A stretch of 64,000 nt of DNA from Primula veris (taxonomy: Eukaryota > Streptophyta > Magnoliopsida > Ericales > Primulaceae), in assembly GCA_963682055.1 (NCBI GenBank), contig OY821743.1:29250702-29314701 (forward strand). Reading direction: 5' to 3'. Made by a program: the position numbers and the translations under genes. Shown piece after piece: positions 31,855 through 44,074 of the stretch; within the stretch, counting starts at the first letter, position 1; the number at the start of each line of letters is the position of its first letter. The notes beneath the pieces were generated by a model that saw nothing but the letters and a program-made list of their open reading frames with translations, did not search any database and was not told the DNA's origin.

Positions 31855-32560
31855 ATTTAGGGACGCGGAGATCAGATGTTAACTCAGATTTATTTAGTAA
31901 GATCTACGTTAGTAACATCTGAAGGAAAAAAAAGACACCTTCAATTGGAGACAACTGAAGTGACTTTTTTACTCTTGAACATTCATATAATACAAATACT
32001 TGACATTACACCAATTTCGAAAGCACAAATAAGTGGAAGACATTTTTTACTATTCAAGGCTGATATCAACTAAAGAAAGAAAAGAGAGATAAAGTTATAT
32101 GAATTGAAGAGAAAGAAATAATATACACGATGAAGAGTGGAGAGAAGATGAGCGGCTAATTTTATTATAGAGAATGAGTTATGCGATATATATTATAATA
32201 ATAATAATAACTTTTACCTGTTTTATAGCATGTCATTCATAGTCCGACACTGACTAGTAAAAGTACAAACGATGTCATTTATAGTTCGAGTTTGAATCTG
32301 TACTTCGAATGGTTTTAGATCGTATGGTTCATATCTAAATTAAAATACGGGACAAAAGGGGACCCTTTAGTTTGGTAGGATAGGACTAATAACAAACCCC
32401 GTTGAAATCAAGTTACTAAGATAATATATATTCATGTATATTTAAATAAAATATATGTTAATTTCTCAAATTATAGCCTTTATGTCTCATAAAATAAATG
32501 AATAAATTCTATATTTGTTTTACACTGTTATTGTACAATTCATAAATCACCGAAGTGCTA
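31855..32560. repeat. Direct duplication, copy 1
   Basis: Shares two long similar blocks with copy 2. The first has the words 'AGTAACATCTGAAGGAAAAA' and 'TTCAATTGGAGACAACTGAA'. The second begins near 32351 with 'CCCTTTAGTTTGGT' and runs to about 32543. Short low-complexity reading frames inside are not taken as genes. Confidence 0.75.
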
Positions 32561-32757
32561 TGAAAACACATATATTTTTTATTCTAATTTTAATTATACT
32601 GGTGTTCTTGTTTCACATAAAATTTAATGGTGTGTTTCTCGTAACACTTTCCGTTTTCGTTTCCTGGATTGCATTCTACAGTCCTCAAAAATTGGGTATG
32701 AACTAAGAGTCTGTTTTCCTGGAAAAGGACGTTTTCCATTGATAGTCCGCTTTATGG
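32561..32757. other. AT-rich spacer between the duplication copies
   Basis: No feature is recognised apart from a chance 63-codon hydrophobic reading frame that overlaps copy 1. Confidence 0.35.
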
Positions 32758-33760
32758 TGAAAACTTGTTTAGGGACGCAGAAATTAGATATTAACTCAAA
32801 TTTATTTAGCAAGATATACGCTAGTAACATCTGAAGGAAAAAAAAAGACTCATTCAATTGGAGACAACTGAAATACCTTTTTTACTATTGGACATTCATA
32901 TAATACAAATAATTGACATTACACCAATTTCGAAAGCACAAATAAGGGGAAGACATTTTTTGCGATCCAAGACTAATATAAACTAAAGAAAGAGAAGAGA
33001 GATACAATTATATGTATTGAAGAGAAAGAAATAATATACACGATGAAGAATGGAGAGAAGATGAGCGAAAGATTTTATTATAGAGAATGAGTTATGCGAT
33101 ATATATTTATAACAATAATAGCGTTTACCTGTTTTATAGCGTGTCATTCGTAGTCCGACATTGACTAGTAAAAGTACAAACGATGTCAATAGTTCGAGTT
33201 TGAATTTGTTCTTAGATTTAGGAGTAGCTTTTTTCCAGTGCATTAACTTTTTAAAATTAGATTTAGGTACTACAGAGCTTTTCTCAAAAAGGTTGTTTTA
33301 GTACACTAATGTGAAGCACAAATGCACAATGTCATGTCACATAACCCAACCCTTTTAGTTTTGAGTTTTTCTTTTATGCCGTTGCTATATTGAACGGCAC
33401 AATCTGGCGTTAATTCGAGTGCCGTTAGATTATTTAGTTTAGATTCGTACCATAAAATTAGAAGCTATAATAGTAATTACAGTATTCTTTATTTTTATTT
33501 TAACATTTTAGATCGTATCCAACAGTATGCAAATTGACTGAACCATGTGTCGTCTAATACAAGAACATGACAAGAGGGGGCCCTTTAGTTTGGTGGGATA
33601 GGACTAATAACAAACCCCGTTGAAATCAAGTTACTAAAATAATATATATTCATGTATATTTAAATAAAATATATGTTAATTTCTCAAATTATAGCTTGTG
33701 TGCCACATAAAATAAATGAATAAATTCTATATTTGTTTTACAATGTTATTGTACAATTCA
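32758..33760. repeat. Direct duplication, copy 2 with an extra internal segment
   Basis: Same two blocks as copy 1 in the same order and orientation, but they are separated by about 290 additional bases (roughly 33220-33520). The second block ends near 33760 as in copy 1. Confidence 0.75.
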
Positions 33761-36700
33761 TATAAAAATGTGTAAGCAAAATCATTTTTCAAAGTAAAAA
33801 TAATTGAAGAATCTTTTCGTTACCCAAAAATTTACGAGTGTTACCAACCGAGTCAATGGAAAAACATTCCAACGTAGAAGTTATAAAAGTACTGTTTAAT
33901 GGTTATTTATGGATTTTGCAGGTTTTTTTCTTACTTTTGTACACTATATTATTGACTCTTTGGGATTTTGTATACTATAATAACATATTATTTAATTAGT
34001 ACATCATACTAGTACTTTTCAGTGATTTTATACACTTTTATCCAATAAATTAAAATTTTCGTCCAATAAGAATCGGTGCTAAGAAAAAAAATCATCATTT
34101 ACCTTAAATTCCAACATAAATTTGAAAATTTTAATACGTTTGTATATAATTATTCAGTGGTATGGAATGATCAATTATAAGTTTGAGACGAGTAGTATTA
34201 CATGAATCGAAATATGCAACTGATATTACGGAAGTAAAAATATAGGTATAAGATGTGATAGTCGATTGACGCACAGAACTTTTGAGACAGAAGTGTATAA
34301 AATCACTGAAAAACGATAGTATAATATACTAACTAAATAATATTGTATTATAATTTATAAAATCAGTAAAAAATGATATGTATTAACTATATAAAACGTG
34401 TGAAGGGAGCAAACAACTCTTGGTCAGGTAATTAGATTAATTACATGAATGGTCCAAATGTCTTTATTATAGTTTATTTAATCTACATAGGTTGGAGTTT
34501 TACACTAATAGCCCCTCAATTTATTATATTTAATACTTAACTTTGTAATATATAAGAGTTTGTATCTTTATTTTATTAGTGACTACATAACGGAAACCAA
34601 AATCTACATAACCTGTAGTAAAGTACACTAATTTTCCCACTCAATATATTAATCCATTTGATATGTTTTTATATTTTTAAATTCTTCAACATTGCTTTTA
34701 CTCTATAAAATATGAACCGATTTAATAGGTTATTCCAAATTTATGGAGGCGAATTCCTAAAAGAATAAAATTTTATGAGTTTTATTTAATTGCAGATATT
34801 TATACATATAAGAGTATTTTGACGAGCAGGTGCGGCACCCCCTAAGTAGGAAAAAAAAGACACTTTTTGTGAACTATACTATGTTACCTCATCGTAAACC
34901 ATATATATGTAAACATAGTTATACGTCGAGTATATGTTGCGCAGTGTCTAAATCATTTTAAACTTACTCGTCAACAGGGGCGGAATCAGAACCAAATGTG
35001 TGGGGTTGTCAAAATTAATAAAAACGCATAATATTTTTTAAAGTATAAAACCGGAAAAGACAGATTTTTGTACATTTTTTACCCTCTTTTCTTAATTTTT
35101 TTTTACCTTGGTTTCTTTATTAAAATGTATTTGATTTCTTTTTTTTTTACTTTTCGCTCAATTTTGACTTTCTTTTCAAACTCCAAAAAAAAAAACCCAC
35201 AACAGTAATGTCACATGCAATCATGTGTCGAAAGTTTTAACATTTCAAAATTGACTAAAAATAAATAAAATAGAAACAAAAAAGATACAAAAATTAAATT
35301 TAATAAATTAAGGTATAACAAGTAAAAATATTAAGACACGAAGGTAAAAAAATATTTAAAAAAACACTGAAAAAACCAAACGTATATTAAATAATAGATA
35401 TATACGAACAATTAAATATCTATTACACAATTTCAGTATATTAACTTCAATTAAAATATAAACCACCAAAAATTCTTTTATAAATTTTGTTTGCACTTAC
35501 CACTACTGTAATTATTATTTTTGTTTAATTTTTTTAAAGATGTGTGTTACGTGTCAACATGATAAATTGGTATAAAATGTCTTTTATAATCGCTTGTATA
35601 TGTTAATTTTTTTAAGTATTACTTATATATTATCAGCACATACAAAATTATGTTATGTTATTGCACTAACAATATATAATTTTGAGATGGGTTGCCAAAA
35701 AAAATATTTAAATGGTTGCCAGAATACCGTATATATAAATTATTATGAAAAATATTAATAAAAAAATTTATTAATATTTTTCATAATAATTATTATGATA
35801 AATTATTAAAAATAATTATTAAAAATTATTAAAAATTATTATGATAAATTATTAAAAATAATTTGGAATATTGCGTAAAAGGAAAATTGATTGAAGAGTT
35901 TTTTGGTTTTACCCAAAAGTTTACGAGTTAGCAACCGGGTCAACGGTAAAACATTCCAATATAGAAGTAAAAGTACTGTTTTATCCTTTCTTTTTTGCAC
36001 GAGAAGTTCGCATGCTTTAGTTCAAACTTACTTGGTCCATATTAATAATAATTCTTACACTATAAGTCTTTAATTTTTAAGGGTGACAAATTTTGTTCCA
36101 AAATTAGAATAAGGAATTGGTCCACGAGTTCATGTTTTGATAAGTCACACGATTTGAAACTTCTCCAAAAGTGCACTTTTGGAAAAATAGAAATTAAAAA
36201 AACTATTTCGTCAATTTTTCTCCTTCTAAAACAGTTAAATAAATGATTTCTCTATAAAAATATTTTAACAAAAAAACTACAGTGGGCTTCTTTTAAAAAG
36301 CCATTTTTAAATCCTTTTTTTCTTCTTCTGCATGAAACAACTTTTTTTTTATGTGATATGAGTTTGCTGAAAAAAAAAACTTTTTCTTTCCAAAAGATTT
36401 TATTTGATGTTGAATAGTTTGGTTCTGCCGCATTTTCTTATATAAAAAGTAGATTAAATCTTGTTTTCTATATTTACTTGAAAATATAATAATAAAGTGT
36501 ATTGTAAATCAAAAAAATATTTTTTTATCATCTCAAATTATTTTGCTTTTAGCTCAAAAGTCGTAGCGAGATGAGCCCACAGTGACTTATAACAAGAATG
36601 AAATAAGTCTCATGTTGTCTTTTTATTTTATTAAACTGTGATATTCATGTTTTTATTTTGAGTTTAACGTTTTCCAATTATGTTCAAGGTTGTAATAAAG

Positions 36701-37974
36701 AAAAAAAACAAAAAAACTATAATTTGAAGTTACAAGACGTACGGGTGTTGTCACTTATCATTCCTACTACAATAGTGTGTTGTACTTTGTTTTTTTAAAC
36801 ATTATAGTAACACTAACTTAAATTCGACCTATTAAAATTAAGAACGTGATATCCATTAAAAACGCAACACTTATCAATCAATCCAAAATAATTATTCTAA
36901 AATTAATTAAAATTAAAACTAAATAATTCTATTGGTTGGTACAACTACTAACATAATGGACTGAGTTCATATAATTGTTTTTCTAAACATTATCAAATTA
37001 AAAACTAATATTACCACATATTATCATGAAAGATATTTTCTCCAGTAAAATCTGAGACCATGACTGACATGTTTAATTTTCTGATAATTCGTGAAAAATT
37101 ATGATATCTAATATAAATTTATATAAAAGCTATTCTTAAATAAATAAAGGGAAAAATGACTTTAAATACACCAAATTATCAGACGTTAACAAAATAAGTA
37201 TCAAACTATCAACATTAACAATTTAGTTGTATGCTTCTATTTTTTCTGTTTTTGTAGCAAAAAAATGAGGATGAAAAATTAAAATAACTTTAACATGCTC
37301 AAGTGATAACATGTGGCACGATTTTAAGATCGATTCAATCAGAAAGATTTGTTTATGAAAAAATTGCATAGTTTAATTAATACTTAAATTATTAATATAC
37401 CTGAAGGAGACCAATTAGGTAATAAAGCATGATGAAAAGGTACTTACATTTGAAACTATAGTAACCAAATATAATATTATTAAGAATAAAAAGACAATAA
37501 CTCTAATTAATCTGTTCATTTAATGTCACAACCTGGTTAAAGTAGCCGTGCTCATCCGTTCTCATTCAATTGCCCATTATGAAATTACGTGTAATTTTGA
37601 TCGATTTATAACTTGTAACAAAATTGTTGAAATTATTATTTTTTAAATATAATTATAAAATTTAATATTTGAACTATATGGTCAACTTTTAAAAAAAATG
37701 TATTCCGATAATTTTGATATTTATAAAAGTTTGGTTACATTAATTAATTTAGAGGAAGGGAGACAATAGTTTTCTTGTTCCCAAGCAAGTTCCAAGCTTT
37801 GGTTCAACGCGCGTTTATTTTACTTACATTGAATAAATTAAAAACTCTTGCATTTTGTCCAAATTAAACGTCTTCCTTTCTCTCTAGACTTTAGAGTCTA
37901 CATTTGTATATATATATATACATTCTCTGCCTAACTATATAGTCAAGTAGGAAAAAAAGGAAGAAAATTAAATA
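33761..37974. other. AT-rich intergenic spacer before the galactosyltransferase gene
   Basis: No coding region is recognised. Two similar 100-bp stretches occur at about 33780-33900 and 35870-35985 ('TTTACGAGT...AAAACATTCCAA'), and a perfect hairpin at 35738-35791. The last few hundred bases should contain the promoter; an AT microsatellite lies near 37910. Confidence 0.45.
35738..35791. repeat. Perfect inverted repeat, 25-bp arms with 4-base loop
   Basis: Left arm 35738-35762, AAAA loop, right arm 35767-35791, an exact reverse complement composed of A/T with one G/C pair. It can extrude as a cruciform or form a hairpin RNA. It is followed by further AATTATTAAAAA-like tandem words to 35870. 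Confidence 0.85.
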
Positions 37975-40900
37975 ATGAAGAATAGAAACAGTGGAAAAGT
38001 CTCTGCTAAATGGATTCCTATTTTCTGCATATGTTTCTTCTTTTTTGGCATGCTTTTCACCAACAGGTTTTGTTTGTAGTTTTGAAATTTAATTCTTTTT
38101 ATTCTCTTTGAGTTGTTATCAGATTTTTTTATTGTTGTTATGCTGGAGAAATGATATGGGTGTATTGATTGGGAATTTGGTTTAGGATAGCAAATGATGA
38201 ATAATTTGTATTTTGTTTATTTGGGTAGAAATGAATTTTGTAGCTGGTTTAAAGGTTTTGCAACAAAAACAGTTTTTTTTTTTTTTTTACTAAGTTGCTA
38301 ATTTGGAGCTGATTTTGCAACAATAAAACAAACTGTTAGTGCTGGAGAAATATTACATTTGTACTTCTTAATACCTTTTTTTAAAGATAATTGGTGATGG
38401 ATAATGTGGAAATACTCTTGTTCTTTTGGAATTAATGGAATTCAGTAGCTGATTATGCCAAATAAATAGAAGAAAAATAGAACAAAAATTACTCATGCAT
38501 AATTCAAGAAAAACCATTGCGTATCAGGGACACAAAAAATTGCCTTGAAGCTAATTACAGGAAAAAAGAACTAAAAAAATAAATGATTAGCCGATTTAAC
38601 AGAACCTTTCTCAGCTTATTGGTTGTAACGACCCGGTCTCGGGCCGCACGGTTTTAAAAGACCTTGGTGATAGTAAGGAGGATACTTATACCTTATATAC
38701 CATATAAGTACTACATATCTAGGCGATGTGGGATAACTCACTTCTCTTTACCACGGTATTTTCATACGAAAATTCGGGGTTGCCAGTGCCCACATCGGCT
38801 AGATAGCGGCTCTGATACCAATTGTAACGACCCAGTCCTCCGACCACCCCGCCACCATCTGCTTACTACCACCAATACTGTCCGTTTTTGCCCAATTTCG
38901 TTCTCGCTTCTCGGGCCGCATGTTTTTAAAAGGCCTTGGTGATAGTAAGGAGGATACTTCTAACTTATATATCATATAGGTACTACATATCTAGGCGATG
39001 TGGGATAGCTCACTTCTCTTTACCACGGTATTTTCCTACGAAAATCCGGGTTTTTACACTCTTCCCCCCTTCAGGCACGACGTCCTCGTCGGGCACGCCG
39101 TATTTCCGGGGTTGTCAGTGCACACATCGGCTAGATAGCGGCTCTGATACCAATTGTAACGACCCGGTCCTCCGACCAGACCGCCACCATCTGCTTACTA
39201 CCATCAATATTGTCCGCTTTTGCCCGATTTCGTCCTTCCTTACCGGACCGCACGACTGTAAAAAGCCTTGGTGATAGTAAGGAGGATACTTCTACCTTAT
39301 ATACCATATAGGTACTACATATCTAGGCGATGTGGGATAACTCACTTCTCTTTACCACGGTATTTTCATACGAAAATTCGGGGTTGCCAGTGCTAGATAG
39401 CGGCTCTGATACCAATTGTAACGACCCAGTCCTCCGACCACCCTTCTCGGGCCGCATGGCTTTAAAAGGTCTTGGTGATAGTAAGGAGGATACTTCTAAC
39501 TTATATACCATATAGGTACTACATATCTAGGCGATGTGGGATAGCTCACTTCTCTTTACCACGGTATTTTCCTACGAAAATCCGGGTTTTTACACTCTTC
39601 CCCCCTGCAGGCACGACGTCCTCGTCGGGCACGCCGTACTTCCGGGGTTGTCAGTGCACACATCGGCTAGATAGCGGCTCTGATACCAATTGTAACGACA
39701 CGGTCCTCCGACCAGACCGCCACCATCTGCTTACTACCATCAATATTGTCCGCTTTTGCCCGATTTCGTCCTTGCTTACCGGGCCGCACGACTGGGCCGC
39801 ACGACTTTAAAAAGCCTTGGTAATAGTAAGGAGGATACTTCTACCTTATATACCATATAGGTACTACATATCTAGGCGATGTGGGATAACTCAATTTTTT
39901 TTACCACGGTATTTTCCTACGAAAATCCGGGTTTTTACATTGGTTATCTGTTTATGTTGGGCAATTGAATTCTTTGATGACAAAATCTTGTTAGGAACAA
40001 ACAGAGTTAGCTTGAAGCTACTTTGAGCAAAGGGGATAGAAAGTGAAGCATAATTAATAAGCTTATTTAAGTGAGTTAGGAGGTTTTCTTATATAACTGT
40101 TTATGTTATCCAAATGGTATATTTTCAGACTTGAAATTCTGTAAAAGATAATTAATTATGACTAATTTAAGACTTCTATGGTTCAGTGGAACGGAATTAA
40201 GAAAAAATAGTAGTTTGTTTTAAATGGGATTTGGGTTTTCTCAGACTGTGGAGCCCAGTTGAATCTGATGGACAGTTTAAATCGAAGCAAAGACGGGACC
40301 AAGAGTTGCAGATTGTATCTGCAGACTGTGATACTAACAAGAAGGTATTTGTGCTGTGGATCAAATCTGCTTTTTTCAGTTCCGCAGTTTAATGGTTTTG
40401 AACTTCATTTTCTTGTGATCTCCCTTTTTTTTTAGTGGAGTGCTTTATCATCATCTTGGTATCCATATTTGCATAATATATTTAAGAGGCCAGACACTTA
40501 TGGGCATTAAGTTGCTGGTTCCTTTAGGACTTGGAAATATAATCTTAAAGTGCCATTTCTATTGAAATGCAGAATTTTTTAATTTTATACATCTCAGTTT
40601 TATAGAAAGATATAAAAGACAAAGAGCCATTGTCATGTTTCTGAACTTAAGTATCGAATTGGCAAATTTCATGTCTCATCTAGTTACTAGTCTTCAAATA
40701 TTGTGTTTCAGAAGCTTGAACAAGATAAGGATCAAATGGATGAGGTTTACAAAACCCAAGAAGCTATTCAGTGAGTGAATTCTTTCTTTAGCTCACATTC
40801 GGTTGTATTATACATTCTTTTTAACTTGGAAGAATGGTTTATCTTTTTGTTGGATTTTTTAAATTTGTTCTCATGATTTGCCTTCTTTTATGCTTTTTTT

Positions 40901-43900
40901 GGTCAGGCAATTAGACAAGTCAATTTCGTCACTGCAAATGGAAATATCTGCTACTAAAAATTCCCATGAGACACGACGCTCAGTTGAGTCCACCTTATCT
41001 AATGAAGACCCACCAAGGAAAAAGGCTTTTATTGTTATCGGAATAAATACTGCTTTTAGTAGTAGGAAAAGGCGTGATTCAGTTCGACATACTTGGATGC
41101 CTCAAGGTATTACAATACTATGCTACGATTATTAACTTTTCCCTCGATAGTGGTTTGATGTGATATCTAATTTTTCTTTTTTATGTTGGGTTAGGGGAGA
41201 AGCTTCTTCAGTTAGAGCAAGAGAAAGGCATTGTTGTCCGTTTCATGATTGGCCACAGGTAACATATTTGTATTTCCTAGAAGTTAGGTTCATTTGCTTT
41301 TTCTTGTTTTTTGTGGTTAATATTACATTTGTTAGGCAATGAACAGCGATGGGTTTATCTCTGACTTTTTGTCATAAAGCAATATGTATTCACTGTTAAA
41401 ATATTTAGATATTCACTTGAGAACTACCAGCTTGGTACATGCATGATCTTTAGTTACACTTATTGGCATCCAATTAGGATCATATATCTTAGTGTATGAA
41501 CTGCTGTATGCAGTTACCGTATTTATAAATTTACCATGTTTGATCGGACTTATTTGATGGAAAGCGTTACTAGGACTAAATCTTGATAGATATGTGTGCC
41601 ACCGTGATGCTAAGTGTACACTGAAATTTAACAGCAATTTAACAATCCCTATAAAAGTTTTTTTTTAAAAGGTTTCAATTTTTTCTTTGTTAAAAGTACT
41701 TTACATATTGTGCTTTTAGTGGTTGAGATTATGTTTGTTATGGTTCCTATAGAAATCATTGTGGCTAAATCTGCTTGACAGAAGTAAGCGCAAGTGCTAG
41801 AAAAAATTAAGAATAAGGGAAAGAAGGTTAATCGGGTGTCGGCTTGTGGTTTAAAGGTTGTGGAAATAAAATTTTGAGTTGAATTTCGAGATCATGGTGC
41901 TGGTATCAATGTCTCAACTATATTTATTTTAATCAAGATCTTTACCTAGGTTTTTATTTTTTCTAATGATAACTCTAAAATTAGTGTCCGTCATTAGAGG
42001 CATAATTCCATCCTACATGGCTACACATAGAAGCAAATCATATATTCTTTATGAAAAGTAGTAAACATGAAATTTTGGATATCCGTGTCCTTAGTCTAAT
42101 GGTAAAATTTCAAAGACAGGCATAGCCTTTTAACTGTGTTAGCATGACGTTTTATTTTAAATTGTATTAAAAAAACTGTCTCGTTTCCTCTTCTCAAATG
42201 ACCATTTGTGGTGATCTGCGCAGTGCAACTTCCAACAGCATATTAGATAGAGCAATCGATTCGGAAGAGGCTCAGCATAAGGACTTCTTTCGGCTGGTAA
42301 GGATGCGAAAGAAGAAGTAGATATACATTTTACATCTCAATACTTTTTTTCAAATCTCAGTTTCAATTTCTTCTTGCAGGAACACGTAGAAGGGTACCAT
42401 GAACTCTCTGCAAAAACCAAAATCTTTTTTTCTACTGCTGTTGCAAAATGGGATGCTGATTTCTATGTCAAAGTGGACGATGATGTTCACGTCAATTTGG
42501 GTATTAATTCTGCTAAATTTTCTATCTTCCGACTTTTTATCATCCTAATGGAGGTAAAAAATTGCCTTTTATCCATGCTAATATTTTTTCTCATTGTATG
42601 TGTTGGGTGATAACAGGAGCACTTGCAGCAACCCTTGCCCGTCATAGATCAAAACCCAGAATTTACATTGGTTGTATGAAATCTGGACCTGTTCTTTCCC
42701 AAACGTAATCTTTAAAGATTTTGGCTTTGTCCATTTAATTCTTCCTCATTTTCATCAGCATTATAGAATTTATTCTCAATTCTAATTATATAGTGGTATT
42801 TCCCAGGAATGTCAAGTACCATGAACCGGAGTTTTGGAAATTTGGAGAAGAGGGAAACAAATACTTTAGGCATGCAACTGGGCAGATTTATGCCATCTCT
42901 AAGGATTTAGCAACATACATCTCAGTTAACCAGTAAGAATAGATAATCTCTTTCTCTCAAACACCATCCACGCTATTCTTTTTAATGATTTTCTATACAG
43001 AAATCAACAGATCTGCATGGAGAAACATAATTAATCTTTTTGACAAATATGTGTCAAATACGATTTAGTTTATCCTGTAAAGCTTCGAGCGGGATTTATA
43101 TGAAACATTTACAAAAAAATTTTCTGATGTCTCACTGAGTAGAAATGAAAAAATGTGTCAAACTGATAGACTCAGTCGACTCAGATATCTTTATGACAGA
43201 ATATGAGTGAGTAGTTTTGCTTCATTCTTCAATTGGCATTTAAAATAATTTCTTGATTCTCTAAGAATTTTGAACTCATAAAGTTGTGAATGATATGCAG
43301 GCCAATATTGCACAAGTTTGCAAATGAAGACGTGACACTTGGATCATGGTTCATCGGTCTCGAAGTCGAGCACATTGACGACCATAATATGTGTTGTGGG
43401 ACCCCACCAGGTAATTTTCTTGTGTATATTTGTCTATTTAGCGTCTTCGTATAGCTGCAAATTAACATAAAGAAAACCCCATAGAAAAATATTGAGAATA
43501 AAAGGTGCAGATTTATATCAATTGCACACATGAAGTTACATTGTTATACAACAGGTACATGCTATTAGACTTTGAGAGATATAGAAACTAACACCAAATC
43601 TTCTGGTTCATTATTCGTTTTCAGCAGAATCTAGTTTATCTGTTTCTTACATAATCTTTGGCTCAAAAGGTTGAATGGATTAGGGATCAGATTTGTCTGA
43701 TAATAATTGATGTTACATTGTTACTGGATATGCTTTTTCTTATTTATTTTTTCTGATTGACATAAAGTTCTGTAAGATTTGCGAGCTGGTTGAACAATTT
43801 TCCTTTTCCTGATAAAGCTAGAGTGTCACTAAATAAAACAATTTTTTCTCTCTATGTCTACTTAATAGCAAATTTCTGTGTTTACGTTCTTTTGGTACTT

Positions 43901-44074
43901 TACTGAGATTTCTGAGAAACTACAGACTGTGAGTGGAAAGCACAAGCGGGTAATGTATGTGTCGCCTCGTTTGATTGGGCCTGTAGTGGAATTTGCAAAT
44001 CGGTAGAGAGACTCAAATATGTCCATGAAAAGTGCGGTGAAGGTGATGCAGCTGTTTGGAGTGCCCTACTCTAA
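37975..44074 (+). CDS. Probable beta-1,3-galactosyltransferase (GT31), complete
   Basis: Eleven exons: 37975-38066, 40245-40344, 40712-40770, 40907-41106, 41195-41258, 42224-42296, 42380-42500, 42617-42704, 42807-42932, 43301-43410, 43926-44074. All introns are GT-AG, all phases agree, giving 393 aa, the usual length. A short cytosolic tail precedes a signal anchor ([16 protein letters not shown], about 13-28), as in Golgi type II proteins. A DUF4094-type stem follows, then the galactosyltransferase domain with '[20 protein letters not shown]', the metal-binding DDD at 229-231, and '[18 protein letters not shown]' near the C-terminus, which is rich in paired cysteines. It would transfer galactose from UDP-Gal in beta-1,3 linkage onto glycans. 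Closest by memory to Arabidopsis B3GALT7/8. Intron 1 (2.2 kb) holds a TRIM array. No lesion is seen. Confidence 0.93.
38624..39939 (-). mobile_element. Tandem TRIM retrotransposon array in intron 1 of the galactosyltransferase gene
   Basis: In minus sense the LTR runs from TGTAAAAACCCGG to GGTCGTTACA. It is followed by a primer site ATTGGTATCAGAGC (initiator tRNA-Met complement), a roughly 96-bp internal part, a polypurine tract GAAGGGGGGAAGAG, and the next LTR. LTR copies, plus coordinates: one from 38624 (truncated), 38823-39058 (236 bp), one from 39155 (truncated), 39417-39594 (178 bp, internal deletion), 39691-39939 (249 bp). The array as a whole is flanked by the duplication TTGGT (38619-38623 and 39940-39944). 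That is five LTRs and four internal parts, head to tail, with no coding capacity. It is antisense to the host gene. Confidence 0.9.
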
